Of a DNA stretch of 64,000 bases, positions 56,315-64,000 are shown piece after piece. The DNA lies in assembly GCF_014695385.1 (NCBI RefSeq), contig NZ_JACJOD010000013.1:310001-374000 (forward strand), written 5' to 3'. Position numbers and translations under genes: made by a program. Numbering within the stretch: the first letter of the stretch is position 1; each line of letters begins with the position of its first letter. This DNA is from Trichocoleus sp. FACHB-46 (GTDB lineage: Bacteria > Cyanobacteriota > Cyanobacteriia > FACHB-46). Below the pieces are notes generated by a model that saw nothing but the letters and a program-made list of their open reading frames with translations, did not search any database and was not told the origin of the DNA.

Positions 56315-58018
56315 ATGGAATCTCGCATTATTGTTTGTAGTCTGGGTCGAACTGGCTATCAAATTTTCTCTTTGTTGCGGCAACAGGGCATCCCAGTTAT
56401 TGGGATTCATGATCAACCCCTGAGCTTCGCCGACCCAGATGTGATTGTCGGGGACCTAAAGGCCACTCCCACTCTGATGGCTGCGGGCATTGAACAGGCG
56501 CATACGCTAGTGATTGCCAGCTCGGATGATGCTTTGAATCTGGCCATTTTGATGCAGGCCAGAGTCTTGAATCCTCACATTCGCGTGATCAATCGCTTGT
56601 TCAACACTAGTTTGGGCGATCGCCTTGACCACACGCTCACGCATCATGTCAGCCTCAGCGTGGCAGCTTTAGCGGCTCCTGTGTTTGCCTTTGCCGCGTT
56701 GGGCAGCCGAGCCATCGGGCAGTTGCGATTGTTTAACCAGACTTGGCCGATTCACGAAGAATACATTGATGAATACCATCCTTGGCAAGGCCGCAAACTC
56801 AGCGAGCTGTGGGATGAGCGATCGCGCATGTTGATCTATTACCTGCCTGCCGACAAACGGATGGACTTAGTCTCTGCGGTCATTCGAGGCCAAGTTCTGC
56901 AAGTCGGCGATCGCTTAATTATTGGCAGTCAGCCGAATGCTAGCGTTCAAGCGGTGCGACGATCCTGGCGACAGCGTGGCACTAAGCTGGTGAATAACTT
57001 ACGCCAATTTCAGCGCTACGGTCAGTCAATGGTTGTCGTCACCTTGGTTTTGCTAGTGACGATTTTGATTGCCACACTCACCTATGTTTGTTTCAATCGC
57101 CATACCTCCATCATTGATGCCCTCTACTTCTCCGTCGGCATGATTACAGGGGCAGGCGGTGAAGAGCAAGTTATAGAGCAGGCTCCTAACAGCATTAAAG
57201 TTTTTACCGCGTTAATGATGTTATTGGGAGCGGGAGTGATTGGGATTTGCTATGCCCTACTCAATGACTTTGTGTTGGGCACTCGCTTTCGCCAGTTTTG
57301 GGATACGGTGCAAGTTCCGGCTCATCATCACTACATTGTCTGTGGCTTAGGCGGGGTCGGAATTCAGATTGTGCAGCACTTGCGAAGTTGTGGCTATGAC
57401 GTAGTGGCGATCGAGCAGGATGCCAACTGTCGGTTTTTAAGCATTGCTAGAGCCTTGAAGGTGCCAGTCATTTTAGGCGATGCCAGTTTACCGACTACGC
57501 TTAAGGCAGCTAACCTGGCTCATGCCTCTGCCTTACTAGCCGTAACTAGCAACGACACTGCCAACTTAGAAATTGCCCTCACTGCTAAGGGTCTAACTCC
57601 CAAAAGTACTGCGATCGTGCGTTACCAAGATCCCACGTTTGCCCGGATGGCCCATCAAGTATTTGGCTTTGAAGCCGTTCTCAGCCCCACAGAACTGGTA
57701 GCTCCCACCTTTGCCGCTGCGGCGCTGGGAGGCAGAATTTTAGGCAACGGCATGACAGGGCATAGTCTGTGGGTGGCGTTGTCAACCTTGATTACGGCTG
57801 GACATCCTTTTTGCCACCGAGTTGTTAAGGATGCCGCTATGGATGCGGATTTCGTCCCGTTGTATCTAGAAACCGGGCAACGCAGAGTGCATGGTTGGGA
57901 CTTACTCAACACCTACCTTAAAGCAGGAGATGTTTTGTACTTAACGATGCCTGCCACTCATCTCGACCAGTTATGTTCTGTCCCAGCCCCAGAAATGTCA
58001 GAAATGATGGTGCATTAG
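56315..58018 (+). CDS. RCK-TM-RCK protein: potassium-channel-like, with a non-canonical pore loop
   Basis: This 567-residue protein has one TrkA-N/RCK unit before (about 1-215) and one after (about 330-560) a small membrane part of two helices (about 238-262 and 290-320). The first RCK has CSLGRTGYQI, the second CGLGGVGIQI with VVAIEQD, both NAD-binding folds. The loop between helices reads YFSVGMITGAGGEEQ, in the place of the TVGYGD filter of potassium channels. It may conduct another ion, or be regulatory. The 3' end overlaps the next gene, on the other strand, by four bases. Confidence 0.82.
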   Translation: MESRIIVCSLGRTGYQIFSLLRQQGIPVIGIHDQPLSFADPDVIVGDLKATPTLMAAGIEQAHTLVIASSDDALNLAILMQARVLNPHIRVINRLFNTSLGDRLDHTLTHHVSLSVAALAAPVFAFAALGSRAIGQLRLFNQTWPIHEEYIDEYHPWQGRKLSELWDERSRMLIYYLPADKRMDLVSAVIRGQVLQVGDRLIIGSQPNASVQAVRRSWRQRGTKLVNNLRQFQRYGQSMVVVTLVLLVTILIATLTYVCFNRHTSIIDALYFSVGMITGAGGEEQVIEQAPNSIKVFTALMMLLGAGVIGICYALLNDFVLGTRFRQFWDTVQVPAHHHYIVCGLGGVGIQIVQHLRSCGYDVVAIEQDANCRFLSIARALKVPVILGDASLPTTLKAANLAHASALLAVTSNDTANLEIALTAKGLTPKSTAIVRYQDPTFARMAHQVFGFEAVLSPTELVAPTFAAAALGGRILGNGMTGHSLWVALSTLITAGHPFCHRVVKDAAMDADFVPLYLETGQRRVHGWDLLNTYLKAGDVLYLTMPATHLDQLCSVPAPEMSEMMVH

Positions 58019-58887
58019 ACCGTAGCCATCCAAGCTAAACATTTTTGCATCTGCTGCTGCATGGTGGCGCGATCGCTGTGGTAGCGACGACCATGCCCAG
58101 GCAACACCCACTCAAAGTCATATTCAGCTAACTTATGCATCGATTTCACCAGTTCTGGCCAGGAGTACCAGCACACATCTCTAAAAGCCACTAACTGCTG
58201 CCGTGACTCAGACCAAGCTAGATGATCGCCTGTGAACAGGAACCTATGGTCATAGAGCAGAACGGTATGACCTTTCGTATGCCCTGGCACGGGAATAATC
58301 AGCAAATCAGGAGCTAGTTGCACAGGTTCCGCACCTTTGAGCTGGATTTCTACATCCTGCGTCCCATGATTAATTTCATCTTGGTGCAAAATGCGATCGC
58401 AGCCAAAGTGGTCATGGAACTTACGATGGTCAGCGACATCATCTCGGTGAGTTAAGTACAGATAGCGCACACCACCGAGTTCTTCCAGTCGCTTTACCAA
58501 TGGCGGCGCAAATCGGGGAGAGTCTACCAACACGTTGCCTTCGGGTCGCTGAATTAAGTAACTAGCAGCCCCATAGGAGCTTTCTGCGTGGTAGCCACAG
58601 TGGTAGACATTGGCTTCTAACTGAATTGGGAAGCTGTGCTGAGCAGTTTTAATATCCGTCGGCTTTGCAACTGTGCCAATCGATGCGGTGGGGCAAGACA
58701 ATAGGGCTTGCATGGCCCGCAGTCGCTCAGTTTCATCAACAGGCTGGTGATAGACTACTGACTGCTCATCTTCGCGATGAAACACTTCCGGGGTCATCCA
58801 ACGGCAGGTATCGCAGTCAATACAAGTCGTATCAACATAAAAATCACCGTTGATATTTTGAGGGTGACGCTGCTGCAAATGAGCCAT
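58015..58887 (-). CDS. MBL-fold hydrolase with an N-terminal ferredoxin-like domain
   Basis: The 290-residue protein has a short ferredoxin-like domain at the N-terminus, with Cys22, Cys25 and Cys28 in CIDCDTC and Cys65 in SCPT, so one iron-sulfur cluster is possible. The metallo-beta-lactamase domain (about 85-285) has THRDDVADH, GHTKGH, FTGDH and PGHG, the full metal-ligand set. The fusion suggests redox or oxygen-related hydrolysis, but no partner is known. It is likely cytosolic. It converges on the RCK-TM-RCK gene. Confidence 0.88.
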   Translation of the reverse strand: MAHLQQRHPQNINGDFYVDTTCIDCDTCRWMTPEVFHREDEQSVVYHQPVDETERLRAMQALLSCPTASIGTVAKPTDIKTAQHSFPIQLEANVYHCGYHAESSYGAASYLIQRPEGNVLVDSPRFAPPLVKRLEELGGVRYLYLTHRDDVADHRKFHDHFGCDRILHQDEINHGTQDVEIQLKGAEPVQLAPDLLIIPVPGHTKGHTVLLYDHRFLFTGDHLAWSESRQQLVAFRDVCWYSWPELVKSMHKLAEYDFEWVLPGHGRRYHSDRATMQQQMQKCLAWMATV

Positions 58888-59438
58888 AATGGCACCTCAC
58901 CGGGTCGGGTTATCTCTAGGCTAGATGGTGGGGTGAGGTTTGTGGGATGAAGGGTTGCTGACGAAGCAAGCGAGCTAAATCTTAGTGACACACTTGAGAA
59001 CCAAGCCCTTGAGGGCACCTGCCCTCAAACTCCCGCTGAGGGACGGTTGCGTCCCCAGACCCCCTCCAACCGAATTTGACTGTGAGTGTTTCAATTCTTC
59101 TGTTCTTTTTCATCCTTCATCCCTTCTGTCTCGTCACCCTCTTAGAGCAAAAGAAAAATGAGAGACCTGTTTACAAATTCAATACAGGAACCTTAATTTC
59201 TCAGTTCTGTCTCTTGGATGGGAATAGGACTGATCTAGAGGAAGAGTCGAGGGCTATAGCTGCTACAGTACATTGCAGTTCAAGCAAATAGCGGAGCTGA
59301 AGTACGGAGATCCCCTCTACCTTAGTGCTCCTGAAAAGCAGCTGTTTCTTGTATAATTCAGCCATCAATTCTGAAAAATACTTTTCAATACTTAATATTT
59401 TTCTTCACATCCTTTAACAAAAATTCGTAAAAACCGTT
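58888..59438. other. intergenic region with the second copy of the structured repeat
   Basis: About 550 bases between the MBL/ferredoxin gene and the DUF2949 gene. The left part contains the dispersed repeat copy B (58999-59092). The right part (59093-59400) is A+T-rich with no gene that I can support and probably holds the DUF2949 promoter. Confidence 0.6.
58999..59092 (-). repeat. dispersed structured repeat, copy B
   Basis: Read on the minus strand this is the relative of 40708-40800: it starts GAAACACTCACAG and ends CAAGGGCTTGGTT. The second hairpin reads TTGAGGGC/GCCCTCAA here, where copy A has TTGGGGGC/GCCCCCAA, so a G-C pair became A-T with pairing kept. Confidence 0.8.
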
Positions 59439-59630
59439 ATGGAAACTAGAAGATTGGCCCGATTGATTAAATTTTTGCGAGAGGAGTTGGCAGTGCCTGC
59501 CGCCGCGATCGCTATTGGGTTACGCCATCGGGAGCAAGATATGAGCCAGCTACCGATGATTCTTTGGCAGTATGGGTTGATCACCCTTGACCAGCTCAAT
59601 CGCGTATTCGACTGGATGGAAACGGTATAG
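59439..59630 (+). CDS. small DUF2949-type protein
   Basis: A 63-residue protein that starts METRRLARLIKFLREELAV and has LPMILWQYGLITLDQLNRVF toward the end. This is the pattern of the small DUF2949 family of cyanobacteria as I recall it, probably two to three helices. The function is unknown. It lies 92 bases before ftsH on the same strand. Confidence 0.75.
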   Translation: METRRLARLIKFLREELAVPAAAIAIGLRHREQDMSQLPMILWQYGLITLDQLNRVFDWMETV

Positions 59631-59722
59631 CGGATAACCACCCCTTCAGCAGGTTTACCCGAACGCTCTTTGACTTCTAGAATTCAAGCAATTGCTTTAA
59701 GAGAATTCAAGAGCTTTCAGAA

Positions 59723-61606
59723 ATGCCAATTAAAAAAGATCAGCCTCAAGCTCCCCGTTCTCGCCAAATTGGCAATATCTTGCTATTGCTATCAGGCTTA
59801 TTTTTGTTGGTAAATCTATTTTTCCCGACTTTATTTGCCTCCCAAGTACCCCGAGTTCCATACAGCTTGTTCATTCACCAAGTTGATGAACAAGAAGTCG
59901 CTAGAGCTTCTGTAGGCCAAAACGAAATTCGCTATCAGTTGAAAGGAGAAGGTGACCAACAGGGTCAAGTTCTCAGCACTACGCCCATCTTTGACCTCAA
60001 CTTACCTAAGCTTTTAGAAGAAAAAGGAGTTGAGTTTGGTGCGACTCCACCACCTAAGAATGGCTGGATCGGCACCCTCGTCAGTTGGGTGATTCCCCCG
60101 CTAATCTTCATCGGCATCTGGCAGTTCTTTATTGCTCGGAGTGGTGGTGGCTCTCAAGGCGGCGTGCTGTCCATTGGCAAGAGCAAGGCCAAAGTTTATG
60201 TGGAAGGTGAGTCTGCCAAAATCACATTTGCGGATGTGGCAGGCGTAGAAGAAGCCAAAACTGAACTGGTTGAGATTGTGGACTTCCTCAAGACTCCCGA
60301 TCGCTTCCTGCAAATTGGTGCTCGCATTCCCAAAGGTGTGTTGCTCGTCGGCCCTCCAGGTACGGGTAAAACTCTGCTAGCTAAAGCAGTTGCAGGTGAA
60401 GCTGGAGTGCCTTTCTTCAGCATCTCTGGCTCTGAGTTTGTCGAAATGTTTGTGGGTGTCGGTTCTTCCCGTGTCCGTGACTTGTTTGAGCAAGCGAAGA
60501 AACAAGCGCCTTGCATCATCTTTATTGATGAATTAGACGCGATCGGTAAGTCCCGTGCCTCCGGTGGTTTCTACGGTGGCAACGACGAGCGCGAACAGAC
60601 CCTCAACCAGTTGCTCACTGAGATGGATGGCTTTGCGGCGGGTGGCGCGACTGTGATTGTGTTAGCTGCTACTAACCGTCCTGAGAGTCTAGATCCCGCG
60701 TTGCTACGCCCAGGCCGTTTTGACCGCCAAGTGTTGGTCGATCGCCCAGACTTATCGGGTCGTGAAGAAATCCTCAGTATTCACGCCAAGAAAGTGAAGC
60801 TAGGTCCAGATGTGAATTTGCGAGCGATCGCAACTCGGACCCCTGGCTTTGCAGGTGCGGACTTAGCTAACTTGGTCAACGAAGCTGCTCTCCTAGCCGC
60901 TCGTCAAAATCGTCAAGCTGTAGCGCAAGAAGATTTTGCAGAAGCGATCGAGCGGGTGGTAGCAGGCTTGGAGAAGAAGAGCCGCGTCCTCAACGAAAAA
61001 GAGAAAAAGATTGTGGCCTACCACGAAGTCGGTCACGCTTTAGTTGGTGCTCTTATTCCTGGCAGTGGTCGCGTGGAAAAAATCTCGATTATTCCACGCG
61101 GTATGGCAGCGCTGGGTTACACCTTGCAGCTTCCTACTGAAGATCGGTTCTTGATGGATGAAGGAGAACTGCGCGGTCAAATTGCCACGTTGTTGGGAGG
61201 TCGCTCTGCTGAAGAGATTATCTTTGGCAGCATTACCACAGGCGCGTCCAATGACCTCCAACGAGCTACCGATTTGGCAGAGCGCATGGTCACAACATAC
61301 GGTATGAGCAAAGTTCTCGGGCCGCTCGCCTATGACAAAGGTCAACAGGGCATGTTCCTAGGGGGCGAAGGTATGAATCCTCGCCGCATGGTGAGCGAAA
61401 AAGTGGCCGAAGAGATCGATCGCGAAGTTAAGGACATTGTTGAAACGGCTCATCAACATGCCCTCGACATCTTGAACCAAAACCGAGACTTATTGGAGGC
61501 GATCGCCGCTCAACTCCTCGAAACAGAAGTGATTGAAGGCGAAACGCTGCACAAGCTCTTAAGTCAAGTCAAGTCAGCCGACAGAATCCCTGCTGGCGTT
61601 GCTTAA
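59723..61606 (+). CDS. ftsH: ATP-dependent zinc metalloprotease FtsH
   Basis: FtsH is a membrane-bound AAA+ protease. In cyanobacteria such proteins degrade damaged D1 in photosystem II repair and other thylakoid or plasma-membrane proteins. The 627-residue protein has two helices (about 17-37 and 115-135) and Walker A GPPGTGKT at 210-217. The second region of homology [19 protein letters not shown] is present, and the zinc site HEVGH is near 434-438. All functional motifs are intact. Which of the four cyanobacterial paralogues it is cannot be told with certainty; the soluble loop and length are like FtsH2/FtsH4. A terminator follows. Confidence 0.97.
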   Translation: MPIKKDQPQAPRSRQIGNILLLLSGLFLLVNLFFPTLFASQVPRVPYSLFIHQVDEQEVARASVGQNEIRYQLKGEGDQQGQVLSTTPIFDLNLPKLLEEKGVEFGATPPPKNGWIGTLVSWVIPPLIFIGIWQFFIARSGGGSQGGVLSIGKSKAKVYVEGESAKITFADVAGVEEAKTELVEIVDFLKTPDRFLQIGARIPKGVLLVGPPGTGKTLLAKAVAGEAGVPFFSISGSEFVEMFVGVGSSRVRDLFEQAKKQAPCIIFIDELDAIGKSRASGGFYGGNDEREQTLNQLLTEMDGFAAGGATVIVLAATNRPESLDPALLRPGRFDRQVLVDRPDLSGREEILSIHAKKVKLGPDVNLRAIATRTPGFAGADLANLVNEAALLAARQNRQAVAQEDFAEAIERVVAGLEKKSRVLNEKEKKIVAYHEVGHALVGALIPGSGRVEKISIIPRGMAALGYTLQLPTEDRFLMDEGELRGQIATLLGGRSAEEIIFGSITTGASNDLQRATDLAERMVTTYGMSKVLGPLAYDKGQQGMFLGGEGMNPRRMVSEKVAEEIDREVKDIVETAHQHALDILNQNRDLLEAIAAQLLETEVIEGETLHKLLSQVKSADRIPAGVA

Positions 61607-61642
61607 GGCTTTTCTAGTTAGCTAAACCCAATAACTGATCAG

Positions 61643-61680
61643 AGGCTGAATTACCTAATTCTTGGTAGTTCAGCCTTTTT
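61643..61680 (+). terminator. terminator after ftsH
   Basis: AGGCTGAATTACC (61643-61655) pairs with GGTAGTTCAGCCT (61664-61676), 13 pairs with one G-T wobble, followed by a T-run. It also lies close to the 3' end of the convergent gene at 61696. Confidence 0.92.
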
Positions 61681-61695
61681 CCGTAGCTACCAGTT

Positions 61696-62142
61696 CTAGC
61701 TGGAATAGTTGAACAGTTCTAAGATCTCGCGGCAAAATCCTTTTAGTTCTTGAGCAATTTCGGGCACAGGCTGAGTCGTTCCTTCAAACGCCCAGTTTTC
61801 TATCGTCGAAAGCCGCCACTGTTTACCTTTATGGTCGAACCCGACTGCTTCCACCCCGATCGCTCGCCGAATTTTCGTCAGCGGGTCTTGATACAACCGG
61901 ATTTGCACCAAAATACTGCGACTTTGAAACAAGCGACTGCGCCCCGGAAAGTGAAACCCAATGTCAATTGAGTCCGGGTCTACTAAGTCCCTGGTATCGG
62001 AATCATTCGCCCAAGGCTTGAGATCAGCTCTGGCATCAGGAAACTTTAGCTTAAATAAATTAACCACCGTTGCGATTTTGCTGGCGGTTTCAAGGTCGAG
62101 GGCCTGTTCGGCTGCGTTCACCTGAACCACTCCTTCCGACAT
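61696..62142 (-). CDS. conserved protein of unknown function (148 residues)
   Basis: This small soluble protein has a helical N-terminus (AAEQALDLETASKIATVVNLFK) and a strand-rich body (SIDIGFHFPGRSRLFQSR, then SILVQIRLYQDP). A C-terminal helix with EIAQELKGFCREILELF ends the chain. No signal or membrane segment is seen. I do not recognise the family. It converges on ftsH. Confidence 0.65.
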   Translation of the reverse strand: MSEGVVQVNAAEQALDLETASKIATVVNLFKLKFPDARADLKPWANDSDTRDLVDPDSIDIGFHFPGRSRLFQSRSILVQIRLYQDPLTKIRRAIGVEAVGFDHKGKQWRLSTIENWAFEGTTQPVPEIAQELKGFCREILELFNYSS

Positions 62143-62294
62143 ACCAAAGGGACGAGAAACAATAGGAACTTGATAAGTAATGGTGCCAATTGTTCATCAA
62201 TGGGCAGACTGAACTTGGCGAAACTGCGATGCTAGGTTCATTTGCAGCTCTGTATATAAGCAGTTCAACGCCGAACTATCAGGAGTTCAACCAC

Positions 62295-62672
62295 ATGGCT
62301 ACACCCTGTCACATCATCGTAGAAGGTAATCCAGCAATCATCTACGCCAGTAGAGAAGGAACTCCCACGAAAATCTTGCCTCGGCTTCAGCCTTTCTTAG
62401 CAAAATTTTGGCAGGAAAGAGACAGCTCTGGAGAATACTGTGATACGCCAGAGTGTTTAGTAGCTCAGTTGGTCGTGAGATTTGGGTATGAAATGTGTGA
62501 GGATGACTTCTCCCATCTACGGGTAGGACTCACTTATCGCCCAGAAGTTGATTACCTTTACTACATTGCTACCAACCGCACTGTACGTATCTGGGTTCCT
62601 AGTGCAGCTTATCGCAGCACTCCCAGCTTAGGGCTCCAAGGCTGCGAGCTGCTAGTCAATGAATTTTGTTAA
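62295..62672 (+). CDS. small protein of unknown function (125 residues)
   Basis: The start is set at the ATG at 62295 (MATPCHIIVEG), with AGGAG about nine bases upstream; the longer frame from 62190 has no ribosome site and looks non-coding at its start. The protein is strand-rich with four Cys (ECL, EMCE, GCE, FC) and ends NEFC. No family is recognised. It lies divergent to the 148-residue unknown. Confidence 0.6.
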   Translation: MATPCHIIVEGNPAIIYASREGTPTKILPRLQPFLAKFWQERDSSGEYCDTPECLVAQLVVRFGYEMCEDDFSHLRVGLTYRPEVDYLYYIATNRTVRIWVPSAAYRSTPSLGLQGCELLVNEFC

Positions 62673-62782
62673 CTACTAAAAAATAATTCTGTCAGCATAG
62701 CCTTCTGAGTGCTCTTTATGACCAAAGGGACAGGGCTCTAAACCAGTGGCAAGTTTACATTTAAAAATAAAACTTACTTGCT

Positions 62783-63022
62783 ATGTTTTCTGAGTCCCCT
62801 TCAGTCAAAAAACTCTACGAGCGTCTTTCCCACAAAATCAAAGTTGTTTCTCAAAATATTGACGACAAAGTTCAGAGCGCCATTGCAGATCGGGTTAGCG
62901 CTCCCTCTGACAACCTAAATGCACCCACTTACTTGGATGAAATGCTCATCCTACAAACCCTCAAGACCATTGAGAGTAAAGCCAAGGACCAGATAGAGCA
63001 GTCTGACAACTCTTGGTCGTAG
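62783..63022 (+). CDS. possible small helical protein (79 residues)
   Basis: The frame from the ATG at 62783 codes for a highly charged, mostly helical peptide (KKLYERLSHKIKVV, then EMLILQTLKTIESKAKD). There is no clear ribosome site. Composition looks protein-like, but the gene is short and I know no family. It lies tail to tail with the histidine kinase. Confidence 0.4.
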   Translation: MFSESPSVKKLYERLSHKIKVVSQNIDDKVQSAIADRVSAPSDNLNAPTYLDEMLILQTLKTIESKAKDQIEQSDNSWS

Positions 63023-63054
63023 TATCGCGATCGCCCACAACCCAACAGCCATAC

Positions 63055-64000
63055 CTAGGTTTGGCGCAAAGGAATTTCAATCAAGAACTCGGTGCCTTTT
63101 CCTGGGGCAGAGTTACAGTGCAGTACTCCCCCATGTTTATCAGTCACAATCTGGTAACTAATTGACAACCCCAATCCTGTTCCTTTGCCGATAGGTTTGG
63201 TCGTAAAGAAGGGGTCAAATAATCGCCGTTGATCAGCTTTAGCAATGCCAGGACCATTGTCAGCAATCCGAATTTCAACGGATTGGGAGCCTAGCTGGCG
63301 GGTGTGAATTGCAATCGTTGGGGTTTGCGGAGGTTCAGAAGCTGGAGTTTGGCCATCCTCTAAAGCATCGATCGCATTAGTGAGCAAGTTCATAAAAACT
63401 TGGTTGAGTTGCCCTGCATAACACTCGACGAGCGGCAGATTCCCGCAGTCTTTGACCACCGCAATCTCAGGGCGATCGCTCTTGGCTTTGAGCCGATTCT
63501 GCAAAATCATTAAGGTGCTATCAATCCCTTCGTGGATGTCAACCGCTTTCATCTCGGCTTCGTCCATGCGGGAGAAGTTCCGCAGAGACAAGACAATCTT
63601 CTGAATCCGGTCTGCGCCTACTTTCATGGAAGCGAGAAGTTTGGGCAGGTCTGCTAGCAAGAAATCAAGGTCAATTGCTTCTATTTCCTCAGCAATTTCA
63701 GGGGTAGGATGCGGGAACTGTCGCTGATAAAGCTTCAATACCCCAGTTAGGTCTTGAATGTACTCTCCGGCGTAGTTGAGGTTGCCGTAGATGAAATTCA
63801 CGGGGTTGTTAATTTCATGAGCTATGCCTGCCACAAGCTGGCCTAGGCTGGACATTTTCTCGCTTTGTACCACTTGGGCTTGGGTTTGTTGCAGTTCACG
63901 CAGCGTCTGTTCTAGCTCTTGCGCCTTCTCTTGCAGTTCGGCGCTAGTCTTTTGCACTTCCGCAAATAAACGTGCATTATCCAGCGCTGTAGCAATTTGC
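63055..64000 (-). CDS. GAF-containing sensor histidine kinase, N-terminus beyond the window
   Basis: The frame continues past the window's right edge: the bases after the first in-window Met still code IATALDNARLFAEVQ, the end of a GAF domain. A coiled-coil linker (about residues 1-35 from the Met) leads to the H-box GIAHEINNPVNF. A HATPase_c domain has the N-box LLTNAIDALEDG, the G1-box IRIADNGPGI and the G2-box GTGLGLSISYQI. This is the common cyanobacterial GAF-HisKA-HATPase class. The ligand or signal and the partner regulator are not visible. Confidence 0.9.
   Translation of the reverse strand, partial: QIATALDNARLFAEVQKTSAELQEKAQELEQTLRELQQTQAQVVQSEKMSSLGQLVAGIAHEINNPVNFIYGNLNYAGEYIQDLTGVLKLYQRQFPHPTPEIAEEIEAIDLDFLLADLPKLLASMKVGADRIQKIVLSLRNFSRMDEAEMKAVDIHEGIDSTLMILQNRLKAKSDRPEIAVVKDCGNLPLVECYAGQLNQVFMNLLTNAIDALEDGQTPASEPPQTPTIAIHTRQLGSQSVEIRIADNGPGIAKADQRRLFDPFFTTKPIGKGTGLGLSISYQIVTDKHGGVLHCNSAPGKGTEFLIEIPLRQT

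Noticed and set aside
59076-59291. Plus-strand frame in the region before DUF2949
   Set aside because: It begins inside the dispersed repeat, has no ribosome site and no protein-like pattern.

Overview
The window is chromosomal DNA from a phycobilisome-containing cyanobacterium. Signs seen directly are the very frequent octamer GCGATCGC (HIP1, a cyanobacterial genome signature), two tiny photosynthesis genes (psbI for photosystem II, petL for cytochrome b6f), a CpcS/CpeS-type bilin lyase, an LptD-like protein of the cyanobacterial DUF3769 type, and several small cyanobacterial families (DUF3285, DUF2949). No phage, plasmid, insertion sequence or CRISPR array is visible. Genus cannot be assigned from this sequence.

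Layout. 1-4.9 kb: end of an ABC-2 permease, an alpha/beta-hydrolase-like protein, then a same-strand run of a DUF3285 protein, ybeY, dgkA and a pabA/trpG glutaminase, and an exported degenerate metallo-beta-lactamase-fold protein. 4.9-11.3 kb: an ATP-grasp ligase-like protein, a trypsin-like periplasmic protease, thiC behind a TPP riboswitch, pyrE and a small secreted protein. 11.4-18.5 kb: tRNA-Ile(CAT), an anchored protein, a CNNM/CorC transporter, queC, an L,D-transpeptidase-like protein, a Gfo/Idh/MocA oxidoreductase and an anchored SGNH hydrolase. 18.8-22.6 kb: an ABC exporter, a second CNNM protein, and tRNA-Tyr, tRNA-Thr and tRNA-Arg. 23-29.3 kb: proteins known only as cyanobacterial families, including an HTH/acidic-linker protein and a membrane protein made of repeated TM helices. 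29.3-35.1 kb: pfkA, era plus an ADP-ribosylglycohydrolase-like gene, hisC, aroB and petL. 35.3-43.1 kb, all on the minus strand: a sugar-type ABC permease, a methyltransferase, two tandem cobalamin-type radical SAM paralogues, an NAD-dependent oxidoreductase and hemE. 43.2-51.4 kb: two unknown proteins, the bilin lyase, the LptD-like protein, psbI and a 607-residue unknown. 51.5-64 kb: a GH38 alpha-mannosidase, an SLH-domain protein, an RCK-TM-RCK protein, a ferredoxin/metallo-beta-lactamase fusion, a DUF2949 protein, ftsH, small unknowns and the end of a GAF histidine kinase.

Most of the window is housekeeping metabolism (thiamin, pyrimidine, folate or tryptophan, histidine, shikimate, heme, glycolysis, queuosine) mixed with envelope and photosynthesis genes, in short transcription units separated by strong hairpin terminators. 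The most unusual points are: a structured repeat of about 94 bp in two inverted copies (40.7 and 59.0 kb) whose hairpin stem shows a compensatory base-pair change; the tandem radical SAM/methyltransferase/permease block; several apparent pseudoenzymes (an alpha/beta hydrolase without nucleophile, a Tat-type MBL protein without HxHxDH); and an RCK-TM-RCK protein whose pore loop lacks the TVGYG filter.
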